In this document: piece by piece, positions 1-10,417 of the stretch | Layout of the letters: each line of letters starts with the position of its first letter | Numbering within the stretch: position 1 is the stretch's first letter | Source: Simiduia agarivorans SA1 = DSM 21679 | GTDB lineage: Bacteria; Pseudomonadota; Gammaproteobacteria; Pseudomonadales; Cellvibrionaceae | Length of the DNA stretch: 64,000 bases | NCBI RefSeq assembly: GCF_000305785.2 | Contig: NC_018868.3 | Location: 1,040,001 to 1,104,000 of the forward strand | Reading direction: 5' to 3' | Position numbers and translations under genes: made by a program | The notes under the pieces: generated by a model | What the model was told of the DNA's origin: nothing | Databases searched by the model: none | The model's input: only the letters and a program-made list of their open reading frames with translations

Positions 1-26
1 CGGGTGTTTTTTCGCCAGATCGGTCC

Positions 27-1598
27 TTATCTGGGCTTATTACCGGACGGTTTAGTCACATGGGTAGGCTTACGACGGGTCTGCCCCGCCCCTCCACGCA
101 CCGCGGGCTTGGCAACCGCCGGCTTCGCTTTGGGCTTGGCCGTACTCGCCGGCTTTTTGGTGCCCGGCTTCACTGCCGGGTCATTGCCTTTACGAGCCTG
201 ATAGCTGCGTTTGGTCTCTCCCGCCTGCCGCTTACCAGTCTGTATCTTGCCATCCCGTCTGCGCACCTTGGGTTTGGCCTTTTCTTCGTAGGGGTTTTCG
301 CTGGAACGGAATTCCAGGCGGACGGGAGTGCCGTGCAGATCCAGCGCCCGACGGTAGGTACGCTCCAGGTACTTCACATAGGCATCAGGCAGCTCACCGG
401 TCTGGTTGCCATGAATCACTATGATAGGTGGATTATTGCCACCGGGATGCGCATAGCGCAGCTTGATCCGGTGCCCCCGAATCATGGGCGGCTGATGCTC
501 CCGCACTGCATCCTGTAACACCCGGGTCAAAAAGTTAGTAGACATCTTCTCGGTGGCAGCCTGATACGCCCGCTCAATGGAGTCATACAGGTGTCCGACA
601 CCAGTCCCGTGTTTGGCGGAAATGTAATGGATGTCTGCAAAATCGATGAAACGTAACCGGCGATCAAGTTCGTTTTTAACATACTCTTTGTGAGAGTCTT
701 CCAGACCATCCCACTTGTTCAGAGCAATAACCAAGGCACGGCCAGCCTCAATGGTGTGCCCTAGCAAGTGCAAGTCCTGCTCCACCAAACCTTCGCTGGC
801 ATCGCACAAGAGCACGACCACATTGGCGTCGTCGATCGCTTGTAACGTTTTGACAATAGAAAACTTTTCAACAGTTTCTTTAACATTTTTGCGCCGCCGG
901 ATACCGGCTGTATCAATGAGCGTGTAATTGGCGCCGTGCCGCTCATAGTTAATGTAGATACTGTCCCGGGTCGTGCCGGGCATATCAAACACCACCACCC
1001 GATCCTCACCTAACAGTCGGTTTACCAAGGTAGACTTGCCGACGTTCGGGCGACCGACCACAGCAATTTTGACCCCCTGAGGTGTTTCAACTTCCTCAGC
1101 TTCCGGCTCGGGGAATTCGGAAAGCACCGCATCCAGCATGGCCCTGACACCTTTGCGGTGGGTAGCCGTAGTGGGAAATATTTTACCCAGCCCCATCTCA
1201 TAAAAAGGCGCCAGGGCAATATCCGGGTTGGTGCCATCGACTTTATTGGCCACCACAAACGTGGGTTTGTTGCGGGTACGCAGATGGCGGGCAATCATTT
1301 CATCAGCAGGCGTCAGGCCGGCCTTACAGTCCACCAGAAACAGCACCGCATCGGATTCTTCAATGGCCTGCAACGACTGACCCGCCATCACGCTATCGAT
1401 ACCTTCCTCTTCACCACTGATACCGCCGGTGTCGATCACCATAAAACTGCGGCCACCCACTTCACCCTCGCCGTACTTCCGGTCGCGGGTCAAGCCAGCA
1501 TAGTCGGCCACCAGCGCATCGCGGCTGCGGGTAAGGCAATTAAACAGGGTGGACTTACCCACATTGGGGCGGCCAACCAAGGCCAGCACAGGAACCAT
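27..1598 (-). CDS. der: Ribosome-associated GTPase Der (EngA)
   Basis: Double-GTPase needed for 50S subunit maturation. Two G1 loops of the form GRPNVGKST are visible, at about residues 9-17 and 185-193, each followed by DTGG/DTAG and NK-D motifs; a KH-like domain follows. The ATG at 1598 is chosen because an AGAGAAG ribosome site precedes it and the protein then begins directly at the first G domain; an upstream in-frame start would add 13 cysteine-rich residues. The product is 523 residues, longer than the roughly 490 of E. coli Der. The extra length is a Lys/Arg/Ala/Pro-rich tail of about 84 residues. It is the last gene of the ndk-to-der run and lies 77 bp after bamB, with a perfect hairpin in the gap. 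Confidence 0.97.
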   Translation of the reverse strand: MVPVLALVGRPNVGKSTLFNCLTRSRDALVADYAGLTRDRKYGEGEVGGRSFMVIDTGGISGEEEGIDSVMAGQSLQAIEESDAVLFLVDCKAGLTPADEMIARHLRTRNKPTFVVANKVDGTNPDIALAPFYEMGLGKIFPTTATHRKGVRAMLDAVLSEFPEPEAEEVETPQGVKIAVVGRPNVGKSTLVNRLLGEDRVVVFDMPGTTRDSIYINYERHGANYTLIDTAGIRRRKNVKETVEKFSIVKTLQAIDDANVVVLLCDASEGLVEQDLHLLGHTIEAGRALVIALNKWDGLEDSHKEYVKNELDRRLRFIDFADIHYISAKHGTGVGHLYDSIERAYQAATEKMSTNFLTRVLQDAVREHQPPMIRGHRIKLRYAHPGGNNPPIIVIHGNQTGELPDAYVKYLERTYRRALDLHGTPVRLEFRSSENPYEEKAKPKVRRRDGKIQTGKRQAGETKRSYQARKGNDPAVKPGTKKPASTAKPKAKPAVAKPAVRGGAGQTRRKPTHVTKPSGNKPR

Positions 1599-1623
1599 AA
1601 AATCTTCTCTGCAACAAAAGCAA

Positions 1624-1648
1624 AGCCAGAAGAGCAACTCTTCTGGCT
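1624..1648 (-). terminator. Hairpin between bamB and der
   Basis: An 11-bp perfect inverted repeat (AGCCAGAAGAG / CTCTTCTGGCT) with a 3-nt loop. Read in the direction of transcription it is followed by a broken T-rich stretch (TTTGCTTTTG). It may be a partial terminator or processing site lowering der expression relative to bamB. The structure is seen directly; the role is inferred. Confidence 0.6.
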
Positions 1649-1675
1649 GTTATTAAACGGAGGATAGCTAAAAAA

Positions 1676-2866
1676 TCAGCGGGGCTTATTGCGCCACGCG
1701 CTCAATTCGCCATCATTATCAAGGACATACAATAAATCGCCATCCACCAGGAGCCTGCCACGCACAGCTGCACCCAACTGCTCCCGACCCGCCATCGCGC
1801 CGGTGTTGCGATCCAGTAAATGCAAATAGCCGTCAAGGTCGACTACGGCGACATAACTGCCCCACACCATGGGTGCAGACAACTCCCGCCGCAATAGGTC
1901 GGTATTCTCCCACTGCAGTACTCCTGTACTGCTCGAAAAGGCCTGCACTTTATCCATCGCACCGGCAATGTAGACCTGATTATAGTCCGAACTCGGGCCC
2001 TGAACCGAACTGGCGTCCTCACCCCACAAAGGGCGGCCGGTACTGGCTGCAAAGGCCACCAAGCGACCTTGGTAACTGACAACATACAACAGATCACCGG
2101 CAAGTCTCGGGGTGCCGTCAATATCTACAATGCGCTCCAGCTCTGACTTGCCCTTGGGAATGGCCACTCGCTGTTCCCACTGTATCAGTCCGGTTTCCGC
2201 TTCAAACGCGTAGATTTTGCCATTATCAAATGCGGCCAGTACCGTATCACCCATAACCACCGGCGCACTGGTGCCCCGCAACGTCAGCACCGGCTGCACG
2301 CTTTCGAACATCCACTTTTCTTTACCGGTCTCGGCATCCAGACCATAGAGCTTGCCGTCACTGGTGGTGGCAACCACTACACCCGCTGTTTCGGCCGGTT
2401 CGGACAGGATCTCGGAAGACAACTGGGTACGCCACAGGAGTTCGCCATTATTACGATCCAGCGCAATTAACTCGCCCTTATAGCTTCCTAACAACAGTCG
2501 CTCGCTGGATACACCGATGCCGGCACTGACGGGTACTGGCTTAGGGGAAGACCAGAGCGCGCTGAAAAAGCCCGTTGCCTCAACGCTGTCTTCAAGCGCC
2601 ACCTCCCAACGGATCTTGCCGTTGGTTTTATCCAGTGCAAACACGCGGCCTTCGATATCGGCAGCATAGATCGTATCGCCATAAATCGCTGGTACCAGGC
2701 GGGTGTAGCGAGCATCCTGACCACTGCCCACGTCTCTCGACCACACGTCGTCCAAGGTGACCGACTCTGCAAACTCTTCAAGTTCTTTGGGTTCAAGTTC
2801 CAGTTCTTCAGTGGATGCACAGGCACCCAACAGCAGTGCAGCCAGCACCAGGGTGTATAACTTCAT
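1676..2866 (-). CDS. bamB: Outer-membrane assembly lipoprotein BamB
   Basis: Beta-propeller lipoprotein of the BAM complex that inserts beta-barrel proteins into the outer membrane. The 396-residue product starts with a short signal peptide ending in the lipobox L-G-A-C (Cys16). Repeated PQQ-like blades follow, with recurring motifs such as VFALDKTNGKIRW, LIALDRNNGELLW and LYGLDAETGKEKW. The length matches the family. Its start codon overlaps the yfgM stop codon by one base, so the two are very probably translationally coupled. The yfgM-bamB-der order is common in gammaproteobacteria. Confidence 0.96.
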   Translation of the reverse strand: MKLYTLVLAALLLGACASTEELELEPKELEEFAESVTLDDVWSRDVGSGQDARYTRLVPAIYGDTIYAADIEGRVFALDKTNGKIRWEVALEDSVEATGFFSALWSSPKPVPVSAGIGVSSERLLLGSYKGELIALDRNNGELLWRTQLSSEILSEPAETAGVVVATTSDGKLYGLDAETGKEKWMFESVQPVLTLRGTSAPVVMGDTVLAAFDNGKIYAFEAETGLIQWEQRVAIPKGKSELERIVDIDGTPRLAGDLLYVVSYQGRLVAFAASTGRPLWGEDASSVQGPSSDYNQVYIAGAMDKVQAFSSSTGVLQWENTDLLRRELSAPMVWGSYVAVVDLDGYLHLLDRNTGAMAGREQLGAAVRGRLLVDGDLLYVLDNDGELSAWRNKPR

Positions 2867-3534
2867 TAAAGGCTCCCGGCCGCAACTGGTTGCAGGCTGT
2901 TAAGCTTCATGCGAAGCCCTGCCGCCAACCCTGCTTGTTCTGGCGTCAAGGCATCCAGAGCAGCCTGATAAGCCTCCGAGGCCGCCGCTGTGTCACCCTT
3001 GGCAGCTAACGCATCGGCCTTTAACTCGATGTACAACGCTTTGAACGCCGGGCCAACGGTCTGCTGAGCTATTGCCAATGCGTCATCGCGCTTGTCCTGT
3101 GCCAGCAACACGCGTCCTAGACGCAAGTTAACCAGCTGCTTGACGTTTGCAGTATCGGCCTTGGATTCCGCCCAACGTAACTCCGATTCTGCTGTCGCCA
3201 GATCATTGGCCTCAACCGCCTGCTTGGCCAATAACATAGCAGCCTGCACGCCGTAGAAGGTATCTGCGTGCCCCTGCTTCAGTTCCTGCGCCAGATGCGA
3301 CAAGGTGCTCTTATTCTCGTCGGTCAGGGCTTCCTGTTGACGCAATAATTCGGTGATTTCTTCATACTTGGCGGACGCTATTTCTGCGTTTTGCTGGCGG
3401 CTATCCTGCCAGCCGTTATAGCCAACGTAACCACCCACACCCAGCACAACCGCAATAACCAGTGATTTGCCATTTTCAGACCACCAACGTTTGAGGGCCT
3501 CTAATTGTTCTTCTTCGGTCAAATGTGCTGACAC
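2866..3534 (-). CDS. yfgM: YfgM family SecYEG-associated protein
   Basis: Inner-membrane protein with one transmembrane segment (about residues 24-40) and a periplasmic TPR-like domain. In E. coli it is an ancillary partner of the SecYEG translocon and PpiD. The N-terminus is acidic and cytosolic (LTEEEQLEALKRWW), which is characteristic of the family; the 222-residue length fits. The start is the ATG closest to this conserved N-terminus. It lies between hisS (48 bp away) and bamB (1-bp overlap). Confidence 0.92.
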   Translation of the reverse strand: MSAHLTEEEQLEALKRWWSENGKSLVIAVVLGVGGYVGYNGWQDSRQQNAEIASAKYEEITELLRQQEALTDENKSTLSHLAQELKQGHADTFYGVQAAMLLAKQAVEANDLATAESELRWAESKADTANVKQLVNLRLGRVLLAQDKRDDALAIAQQTVGPAFKALYIELKADALAAKGDTAAASEAYQAALDALTPEQAGLAAGLRMKLNSLQPVAAGSL

Positions 3535-3582
3535 AGTCTATCTCCAACAAGTCGTGTTTCAATTATTCGATGAATGCGCCTA

Positions 3583-4851
3583 TCAAAGCGCCTTTAACAA
3601 GTCTGACAACGCAGCCCAGGCAATAGTTTCCTGCTCGCGCCCATCCCTTAAATACTTAACCGCCACTGTACGCGCGGCCACCTCATCCTCACCCAGGATC
3701 AAAGCCACCGAAGCGCCGCTTTTGTCGGCCTTTTTGAACTGGCTTTTAAAGCTGCCACCGCCACAATTGAGCTGCACGGCCATGAAAGGCAGCTCATCGC
3801 GCAGAGTTTCAGCCAGCGCCAGAGCGGCTGCCCCCACCTCGCCGACCGCGACAATATACACGTCTGGCGTCTGGCTGGCAGCATCAGGTACTACATTCAA
3901 TGCTTCCAGCAACAGCACCAGTCGCTCAACGCCCATGGCACAACCCACGGCAGGGGTGGGGCGACCACCCAACTGCTCTACCAGGCCATCATAGCGGCCA
4001 CCGGCACATACTGTGCCCTGGGCACCGAGTTTGTCGGTTACCCATTCGAATACGGTTTTGGAGTAATAATCCAGCCCCCGCACCAGGCGGGTATTGATCT
4101 CATAGGTGACCCCTGCCGCATCCAGCAACAGGCACAGCGACTCGAAGTGCGCCCGGGATTCGTCATCGAGATAATCCGACAGCCGGGGAGCCTCGGCCAG
4201 CAGCGCCTGCGTTGCGGCATTTTTTGAATCGAGGATCCGCAGCGGGTTGCTGCCCAGACGCCGCTGACTGTCTTCGTCCAGCTGCTCTTTGCGCGCAGAC
4301 AGGAATTGCACCAGTGCCTCGCGATAGGTCGCCCTCGCCTCCGGGGTCCCCAGGCTATTCAGCTGCAACGTCACTGCGTCGGCAACACCCAACTCCTTCC
4401 ACAACCGGTGGGTAAGAATAATAACTTCCGCATCAATATCCGGCCCCTGCATACCAAAAGCTTCGATACCGATCTGATGAAACTGGCGTAAACGCCCTTT
4501 CTGCGGTTTTTCATAGCGGAACATGGGGCCCATGTACCAAAGCTTTTGCACCTGATTGTACAAAAGCCCGTGTTCTTCACAGGCCCGCACACAACAGGCC
4601 GTACCTTCAGGCCGCAAGGTCACACTTTCTTCATTGCGGTCGAGAAACGTGTACATTTCTTTTTCCACAATATCGGTCACTTCACCGATAGAACGCTTAA
4701 ACAGCTCCGTTTGCTCGAGCACGGGAAAACGAATTTCCTGATAAGCATACCGACGTAATACATCGGAGACTGTATTTTCCAGGTACTGCCACAGGCCGGA
4801 TTGCGCCGGCAGCAGATCATTCATTCCACGTATCGCTTGAATCTTCTTCAC
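3583..4851 (-). CDS. hisS: Histidyl-tRNA synthetase
   Basis: Class II aminoacyl-tRNA synthetase charging tRNA-His. Visible signatures are motif 2 around [13 protein letters not shown], the histidine-binding segment [15 protein letters not shown], motif 3 around AMGVERL, and a C-terminal anticodon-binding domain. I choose a GTG start at 4851: it has AGGAAG six bases upstream and opens with the conserved [14 protein letters not shown]. The product is then 422 residues, close to the E. coli enzyme. A longer in-frame extension to 4956 would overlap ispG and add a non-conserved basic segment. Confidence 0.96.
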   Translation of the reverse strand: MKKIQAIRGMNDLLPAQSGLWQYLENTVSDVLRRYAYQEIRFPVLEQTELFKRSIGEVTDIVEKEMYTFLDRNEESVTLRPEGTACCVRACEEHGLLYNQVQKLWYMGPMFRYEKPQKGRLRQFHQIGIEAFGMQGPDIDAEVIILTHRLWKELGVADAVTLQLNSLGTPEARATYREALVQFLSARKEQLDEDSQRRLGSNPLRILDSKNAATQALLAEAPRLSDYLDDESRAHFESLCLLLDAAGVTYEINTRLVRGLDYYSKTVFEWVTDKLGAQGTVCAGGRYDGLVEQLGGRPTPAVGCAMGVERLVLLLEALNVVPDAASQTPDVYIVAVGEVGAAALALAETLRDELPFMAVQLNCGGGSFKSQFKKADKSGASVALILGEDEVAARTVAVKYLRDGREQETIAWAALSDLLKAL

Positions 4852-4879
4852 ATCAACTTCCTGATTGCAGCATCCAACA

Positions 4880-5992
4880 TCAATCGCGGGCAATAATCGC
4901 TGCGTCTTGTTCCGCTTTCTGGGCGGCTTTTTTGCGAATAAGTTGCTCCAACTCATCCACCAGATTATCGGCCTTCAACTTGGAGTTGGGTTCGCCGTCA
5001 ATATAAACCAGATTATTGGGTGTACCGCCGGCCAGTCCGATGTCGGCTTCCTTTGCCTCACCCGGCCCGTTGACCACACACCCGATCACCGCCACATCCA
5101 TCGGGGTGGTAATATCTTCCAGGCGGTTTTCCAATTCATTCATGGTCTTAACCACGTCGAAATTCTGGCGCGAACAGCTTGGGCAGGCAATAAAGTTAAT
5201 GCCCTTGGAACGAAGGCGCAGGCTTTTCAGCATATCCCAGCCCACTTTCACTTCTTCAACCGGATCTGCAGCGAGCGACACGCGAATGGTATCGCCTATG
5301 CCATCCATCAATAGCAAGCCCAGTCCAATGGAGGACTTTACCGTACCAGACCGGAAACCACCGGCTTCTGTTATACCGAGATGCAATGGCTGTTCTATCT
5401 GAGTGGCCAATTTGCGATACGCCGCAACGGCCATGAATACGTCAGAGGCTTTAACGCTGACTTTAAAGTCCTGAAAATCGTAGCGATCCAGGAACTCAAC
5501 ATGACGCAGCGCAGACTCCACCAACGCGTCGGGCGTAGGTTCACCGTACTTTTTCTGCAAATCTTTTTCCAACGACCCCGCATTCACGCCAATGCGAATG
5601 GGAATGCCAAGATCCTTGGCTTTGGAAACAACAGCCTCAATGCGCTTTTCCCGACCGATATTGCCCGGATTTATGCGCAAGCAATCAACGCCCAGGTCAG
5701 CCACCCGCAGCGCGATACGATAATCAAAGTGGATATCTGCCACGAGTGGCACAGGCGACTGCTTTCGAATCAAACCGAAAGCCTCCGCCGCTTCCATACT
5801 GGGAACAGACACCCGCACGATATCAGCTCCGGCCTGCGCAAGACGCTGAATCTGCGCAACGGTCGCCTGCACATCGGTGGTTTCCGTATTGGTCATGCTC
5901 TGAATGGAAATCGGTGCATCACCGCCCACGGGGACATTGCCAACCATGATCTGGCGGGATTTCCGACGCTTAATGGGAGATTCAAAATGCAT
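4880..5992 (-). CDS. ispG: 4-hydroxy-3-methylbut-2-enyl diphosphate synthase IspG
   Basis: [4Fe-4S] enzyme of the MEP pathway converting methylerythritol cyclodiphosphate to HMBPP. The 370-residue protein has the N-terminal TIM-barrel part (VQSMTNT-like [14 protein letters not shown]) and the C-terminal cluster-binding part with C-P-S-C and a later G-C-V-V-N-G-P-G-E motif. Two further MEP genes, ispD and ispF, are in this window near 55 kb. It lies 28 bp upstream of hisS and 27 bp downstream of rodZ. As an Fe-S protein it depends on the cluster-assembly operon next door. Confidence 0.97.
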   Translation of the reverse strand: MHFESPIKRRKSRQIMVGNVPVGGDAPISIQSMTNTETTDVQATVAQIQRLAQAGADIVRVSVPSMEAAEAFGLIRKQSPVPLVADIHFDYRIALRVADLGVDCLRINPGNIGREKRIEAVVSKAKDLGIPIRIGVNAGSLEKDLQKKYGEPTPDALVESALRHVEFLDRYDFQDFKVSVKASDVFMAVAAYRKLATQIEQPLHLGITEAGGFRSGTVKSSIGLGLLLMDGIGDTIRVSLAADPVEEVKVGWDMLKSLRLRSKGINFIACPSCSRQNFDVVKTMNELENRLEDITTPMDVAVIGCVVNGPGEAKEADIGLAGGTPNNLVYIDGEPNSKLKADNLVDELEQLIRKKAAQKAEQDAAIIARD

Positions 5993-6019
5993 ATACTACT
6001 CGCCTGAGCCCTGGCTCAA

Positions 6020-6910
6020 CTATTCAACCTGTATTCGCAACGCGCGATTGGCGCCGTTTGGCGTGGTATCCACCGGACGTCCGTTTAATACCACGCTGGC
6101 CGCCCTGGCGTTACCTAACATCACATTAAACGGCGCGGTGCCCCGCAACTCCACACGGTCGCCTGATTGCTTGAGATCTGCGGCCAGCACGTCGCCTTTT
6201 GCGTCACTGACTTCAAACCAGCACTCTTCCGAAAATACCACTGTGAGTACATCACCAATAACTGTCGGATCGCGCTCTACCGCATCGCGAGTAACCACTG
6301 GCGTTTGCGTTTGTGCGGGCTCAACCCCCTGTGGACGTTCATCCGGCAGGACCGGCGCCTTATCTTCCAACGGTGCAGCCCCATCGGCCGACACCGTCAC
6401 GTCCGGGCCTGATGATTGCGCACTATCCGGCACTGCGACTTGAGCTGACACCGGTGCGGGCCTGTTCTCGTCCATACGAGCCTGCTCTGGTTGCAGCCAA
6501 AACCACCCTGCAACCAGTACCACCAATATAAAGGGCACAAACCAGAACCGTGCAAGCACCGGTTTAAACATTTGCGCCGGTGTCACCTGTGGCGATTCCA
6601 CCAGCTGACTCACCTCGCGGTTGGCGGCAAGGAATTCCTCGTATCGACCGATCATCTCAGCCTCGTCCAACCCAACCAGCTTGCAGTAAGCGCGGATATA
6701 GCCCCGCACAAATGCCTCCGCAGGCATATCCGCATATTGATCGGATTCCAGCGCTTGCAGCTTGGCGCGACTGATACGCAATACATTAGCCACCGTCTCC
6801 AGCGACAGTGACTTGCTCTCTCGCGCCTGCTGTAATGCCGCGCCCGGACTTAGCAATGCCTCAGCGGGATTCGCGTTATCTCCCGCCTCAGGCGTATTTT
6901 GATTGATCAT
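6020..6910 (-). CDS. rodZ: Cell-shape protein RodZ
   Basis: Bitopic membrane protein linking MreB to the rod-shape complex. The sequence shows an N-terminal helix-turn-helix of the RodZ type at about residues 25-95 (SLETVANVLRISRAKLQALE), a single transmembrane segment at about 122-139, a Pro/Ala/Asp-rich periplasmic linker, and a C-terminal RodZ beta domain (TVVFSEECWFEV). It is 296 residues, somewhat shorter than the E. coli protein because the linker is shorter. Its place between pilW and ispG is the usual gammaproteobacterial one. Confidence 0.94.
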   Translation of the reverse strand: MINQNTPEAGDNANPAEALLSPGAALQQARESKSLSLETVANVLRISRAKLQALESDQYADMPAEAFVRGYIRAYCKLVGLDEAEMIGRYEEFLAANREVSQLVESPQVTPAQMFKPVLARFWFVPFILVVLVAGWFWLQPEQARMDENRPAPVSAQVAVPDSAQSSGPDVTVSADGAAPLEDKAPVLPDERPQGVEPAQTQTPVVTRDAVERDPTVIGDVLTVVFSEECWFEVSDAKGDVLAADLKQSGDRVELRGTAPFNVMLGNARAASVVLNGRPVDTTPNGANRALRIQVE

Positions 6911-6942
6911 GGTCTTGGCCGTAGTGGTTTTTATTGTTGGGT

Positions 6943-7701
6943 TTAACGGCTTTCCTTGCTTTTCTTATATTCCAGATATTCCTTGCTGTAGGGAAACAGA
7001 TTCTTCAGCGACAACGCCTGACTGGCCTCTTTGTCCTTGTTACCGAAAATCCGCTCGATCTGGATACCCACCCAGAGACTTCTAGATGACGCTTTTGCAT
7101 AACGTTCAAATTGGTTTAACGAACGCTTGGCTTCCGCGTACCGCTTCTCTTTTAAATGATACTCGGCCAGCTCCAGATGCGCCGCGGCCAAAGAGGGTTG
7201 CAGCAGTACAGCGTGTTCAAACGCAGCGACAGCTCGCTCCTCGCGATCCAGCTTTAACGCGGACACACCAACGCCATACAAACACACGGCCCGGCGCTCA
7301 TAGTTCAGGTCTTCACTGGCCTTCTGATAGTGGTCATAGGCCTCCTGAAACCGGTCATGGTTGAACAGGAAGGTAGCGTAATTCAATCTGGCCTGCGTAA
7401 AAGAGGGATTCTTGCGCAAGGCCTGCTTAAAGTGCTTTTCAGCCAATTCCGGCTCGCCTTCCAACTGGTACAACAAGCCCCGGCCATTCAGCATGCCCGG
7501 ATCGTCTGAATCCAGCTCGTACGCCTTATTCAAATGAAAGCGTGCGGAATCAAGATTTTTCTCGCCAATGTAGCCCAACCCCAGCTTGACGTGCGTCGCC
7601 AACGCCTTTTCCGGGTTTGGCTTGGAAACATCCTTTTCCATGGTGGTAATGCAGCCCGACAGAGCCAACACCAGGACCGCGAAAAACATTGCTTTTTGCA
7701 T
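6943..7701 (-). CDS. pilW: Type IV pilus biogenesis lipoprotein PilW (PilF)
   Basis: TPR lipoprotein that helps the PilQ secretin localise and assemble in the outer membrane. The ATG at 7701 is preferred over a GTG two codons upstream because GGAG lies five bases before it. The lipobox is L-S-G-C (Cys17). About six TPR units follow, for example LGLGYIGEKNLDSARFHLNK and LNYATFLFNHDRFQEAYDHY. The 252-residue length matches the family. It lies 11 bp downstream of rlmN. No other pilus gene is in the window. Confidence 0.93.
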   Translation of the reverse strand: MQKAMFFAVLVLALSGCITTMEKDVSKPNPEKALATHVKLGLGYIGEKNLDSARFHLNKAYELDSDDPGMLNGRGLLYQLEGEPELAEKHFKQALRKNPSFTQARLNYATFLFNHDRFQEAYDHYQKASEDLNYERRAVCLYGVGVSALKLDREERAVAAFEHAVLLQPSLAAAHLELAEYHLKEKRYAEAKRSLNQFERYAKASSRSLWVGIQIERIFGNKDKEASQALSLKNLFPYSKEYLEYKKSKESR

Positions 7702-7712
7702 GTACACTCCGG

Positions 7713-8870
7713 CTAGTTTCCTACAATTCTCACAGCTTCTTCCTGCTGCGCCATCTGCCGGCGATAGCGTTCCGCCCGCCGGGTCAAATCATTTACGCTA
7801 CCGGCCAACTGACCGCAGGCAGCGTCAATATCGTCGCCACGCGTGGTACGTACCGTGGTGACATAACCCGATTCAATCAGGATGGTCTGGAACCGGCGCA
7901 AGGCATTGTTGCTCACGCGCTTGTAATCCGACTGACTGAAAGGGTTGAATGGAATCAGGTTGATCTTGACCGGCACGTCGCGTAACAATTCAGCCAGTTC
8001 ATGCGCATGCTCTGGCCGATCATTCACATGATCGATCAGGGTATATTCGATGGTTATTTTGCGATGGGTATCCGGCAGCTGCTCAATGTAGCGCTTGGCC
8101 GAGTCGAGTAACATCGCAATCGGGTATTTCTTGTTAATTGGCACCAATTCATTGCGCAGTGCGTCATTCGGCGCATGCAAGGAAATCGCAAGACATGCAT
8201 CGGTGTATTCGCCCAAGCGATCCAACGCCGGCACTACACCAGACGTACTGAGCGTCACCCGACGCTTCGAAATACCATAACAATTATCGTGCATCATCAG
8301 GCTCATGGCATCCACCACATTGTCGAAATTCAACAAGGGTTCGCCCATACCCATCAACACAACGTTGGTCACTTTACGCGGGCCATTTACGCCCAACTGA
8401 CCAAAGGATTTAGCCGCAATCCAAACCTGCGCGATAATCTCAGCGGCGGTCAGATCGCGATTGAAGCCCTGCTTTCCGGTGGCGCAGAAACTGCAGTCGA
8501 GCGAACAGCCGATTTGTGATGACACACACAAGGTGCCCCGCTCGCCGTCCGGAATGAACACCGTTTCAACGGCACTGCCACCTTCAACCTTGATAAGGAA
8601 TTTGCGGGTACCGTCCACCGAGTCAAGCTGCTTCATGACTTCGGGGAAACGAATCTCCGCAACATCTTTCAACTTGTTGCGGAGATCCTTGCTGATATTG
8701 GTCATCTCGTCAAAGTCGACCACTCCCAGCTGGTGAATCCATTTCAATACCTGTTGGGCACGGAAGCGCTTTTCGCCAATGGACTCAAAAAACGCTTCCA
8801 TTTTCGATTGCGACAAACCCAGCAAATTCGTTTTTGCCGGTACGCTTGCGACTTCCTGCACTTCAACCAT
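7713..8870 (-). CDS. rlmN: Dual-specificity 23S rRNA/tRNA methyltransferase RlmN
   Basis: Radical SAM enzyme forming 2-methyladenosine at A2503 of 23S rRNA and A37 of some tRNAs. The cluster motif C-x3-C-x2-C is at residues 122, 126 and 129. The two mechanistic cysteines of the family are also present, in GTLCVSS (Cys115) and in the C-terminal DAACGQLAG. The ATG at 8870 is preferred over a GTG three codons upstream, since GAGG stands eight bases before it. It is 385 residues, as expected. It is another Fe-S enzyme near the cluster-assembly operon. Confidence 0.96.
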   Translation of the reverse strand: MVEVQEVASVPAKTNLLGLSQSKMEAFFESIGEKRFRAQQVLKWIHQLGVVDFDEMTNISKDLRNKLKDVAEIRFPEVMKQLDSVDGTRKFLIKVEGGSAVETVFIPDGERGTLCVSSQIGCSLDCSFCATGKQGFNRDLTAAEIIAQVWIAAKSFGQLGVNGPRKVTNVVLMGMGEPLLNFDNVVDAMSLMMHDNCYGISKRRVTLSTSGVVPALDRLGEYTDACLAISLHAPNDALRNELVPINKKYPIAMLLDSAKRYIEQLPDTHRKITIEYTLIDHVNDRPEHAHELAELLRDVPVKINLIPFNPFSQSDYKRVSNNALRRFQTILIESGYVTTVRTTRGDDIDAACGQLAGSVNDLTRRAERYRRQMAQQEEAVRIVGN

Positions 8871-8897
8871 GGGATTCACCTCAACGACTACCCGCGA

Positions 8898-9323
8898 TTA
8901 GCGTGGGCAGATTTCAGTTACGGCGAAGAAATAGGCAACTTCACGCGCAGCAGAGGTTGTAGAGTCAGAACCGTGAACGGCGTTCGCATCGATGCTCTCT
9001 GCAAAATCCGCGCGAATGGTGCCGGCCGCCGCTTCTTTGGGGTTGGTTGCACCCATCAGCTCACGGTTTTTCAACACCGCACCTTCACCTTCCAGCACCT
9101 GCACCATGACAGGACCAGAGGTCATGAAGGCCACCAGGTCAGCAAAGAAACCGCGCTCTTTGTGCTCGGCGTAGAAGCCTTCAGCTTCAGCTTTGGACAG
9201 GTGTTTCATCTTGGAGGCCACCACTTTCAGGCCAGCCTTCTCGAAACGGGTGTAGATCTCACCGATTACATTCTTGGCTACAGCATCTGGCTTGATGATG
9301 GACAGGGTACGTTCAACGGCCAT
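8898..9323 (-). CDS. ndk: Nucleoside diphosphate kinase
   Basis: Transfers the gamma phosphate of ATP to nucleoside diphosphates through a phosphohistidine. The catalytic histidine is His117 in [17 protein letters not shown] and the [14 protein letters not shown] region are family hallmarks. It is 141 residues, typical. It is the first gene of the run ending at der. A terminator closes the preceding suf operon at 9404-9430, so a promoter should lie in 9324-9403; I see no convincing hexamers there. Confidence 0.97.
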   Translation of the reverse strand: MAVERTLSIIKPDAVAKNVIGEIYTRFEKAGLKVVASKMKHLSKAEAEGFYAEHKERGFFADLVAFMTSGPVMVQVLEGEGAVLKNRELMGATNPKEAAAGTIRADFAESIDANAVHGSDSTTSAAREVAYFFAVTEICPR

Positions 9324-9403
9324 TTAAAACTCCGAAATAGACTTCAGTTTGTTGGAAATTGCGGAAAACGCCATAAACTCGCGATTTACAGCTTTCCCAT
9401 ACT

Positions 9404-9430
9404 AAAAACCCGCCGATTATACGCGGGTTT
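9404..9430 (-). terminator. Rho-independent terminator of the isc-suf operon
   Basis: Eight-bp GC-rich stem (AAACCCGC / GCGGGTTT, 9406-9413 with 9423-9430) and a nine-base loop. On the minus strand it is followed by TTTTTAG. It stands 31 bp after the sufE stop and before ndk, separating the two transcription units. Confidence 0.85.
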
Positions 9431-9460
9431 CTGGGGATTTTGTATGGATGGGGTCAGATT

Positions 9461-9871
9461 CTACGCAGCGGCCGCCGCCAGGGTTTTGATCCGGGCCACC
9501 ATGGCCCGCAGGCCATTGCCACGGGTCGGACTCAGGTGCCGCTCCAGATCGAGTCGGGCAAAGTAGCCATCGATATCAAACGCGAGGATCTCGGCCGGGG
9601 CCCGGTCGTTATAAGCCGCCAGCACCAGCGCCACCAGCCCGCGGACGATCACCGCGTCGCTGTCTGCCAGGAACTGTAATTTGCCCGCTTCAACCCGTGG
9701 TTCTATCCACACATTGGACTGGCAGCCTTTGACCAGGCGCTCGGGGGTCTTCAGCGCGTCGCACATCACAGGCAAGGCCTTACCCAGATCAATGATGTAT
9801 TTGTAGCGCTCTTCCCAATCGTCGAAAAACGCCAGGTCTTCCAGTATGTCGTCTACAGCGGGCAGGGTCAT
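9461..9871 (-). CDS. sufE: Cysteine desulfuration protein SufE
   Basis: Accepts sulfur from the cysteine desulfurase SufS and passes it to the SufBCD scaffold. The acceptor cysteine is Cys50 in VKGCQSNVW, matching the conserved Cys51 of E. coli SufE. The 136-residue length is typical. It is the last gene of the operon, 18 bp after sufT. The C-terminus ends in an unusual run of five alanines. SufS and SufBCD are in the same operon, which makes the assignment firm. Confidence 0.94.
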   Translation of the reverse strand: MTLPAVDDILEDLAFFDDWEERYKYIIDLGKALPVMCDALKTPERLVKGCQSNVWIEPRVEAGKLQFLADSDAVIVRGLVALVLAAYNDRAPAEILAFDIDGYFARLDLERHLSPTRGNGLRAMVARIKTLAAAAA

Positions 9872-9889
9872 GACAGTGTCTATCCAGAA

Positions 9890-10417
9890 TTAAAAAAACA
9901 GGCCGGCTTCCAGCTGAGCCTCTTCGCTCATCATCTCGCGCGACCAGGGCGGATCAAACACCAGATTGACCACCACCTTCGCCACGTTTGGCACCTTGCC
10001 GACGCGGTACTCCACGTCGCTCACCAAGACAGGCCCCATACCGCAGCCAGGGGCCGTCAGCGTCATATCGATACTCACTTGCCCCCCTTCTACTTCGACC
10101 TTATAAATCAGGCCGAGCGAGACAAGATTAATGGGTATTTCGGGGTCGTAAATGGTCTCCAGCGCCGCCCACACCTGTGCTTCCTGGACCCGACCGGATC
10201 CATCATCGGTAAAATCGAGCTTCTCCGGCTCACAGCCAATGGCGTCGGCATCCGTCCCGTCAATGCGCAACATATTGCCCTGCCAGGTAACCGTGTAGTT
10301 ACCGCCCAGGCTTTGCCGGATATTGACGAACTCGCCTTCCGGAATGTCTACCGGCACGCCAGACGGCACTCTGCGCGCAGGCGTCTGCCGGCGGGTTACC
10401 ACCATTTGCTGCTGCAT
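9890..10417 (-). CDS. sufT: SufT-like Fe-S assembly protein (DUF59/MIP18)
   Basis: A 175-residue protein whose C-terminal 95 or so residues form a MIP18/DUF59 domain (YDPEIPINLVSLGLIY, then LTAPGCGMG). The N-terminal part is the extra domain seen in SufT proteins. SufT is an auxiliary maturation factor for Fe-S proteins; its exact chemistry is not settled. The ATG overlaps the preceding stop codon by one base (TAATG), with AGGA just upstream, so it is coupled to the A-type carrier gene. Confidence 0.9.
   Translation of the reverse strand: MQQQMVVTRRQTPARRVPSGVPVDIPEGEFVNIRQSLGGNYTVTWQGNMLRIDGTDADAIGCEPEKLDFTDDGSGRVQEAQVWAALETIYDPEIPINLVSLGLIYKVEVEGGQVSIDMTLTAPGCGMGPVLVSDVEYRVGKVPNVAKVVVNLVFDPPWSREMMSEEAQLEAGLFF

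Noticed and set aside
4852..4956. N-terminal extension of HisS by 35 residues
   Set aside because: It overlaps the end of ispG, is not conserved, and a GTG with AGGAAG at 4851 gives the family length.
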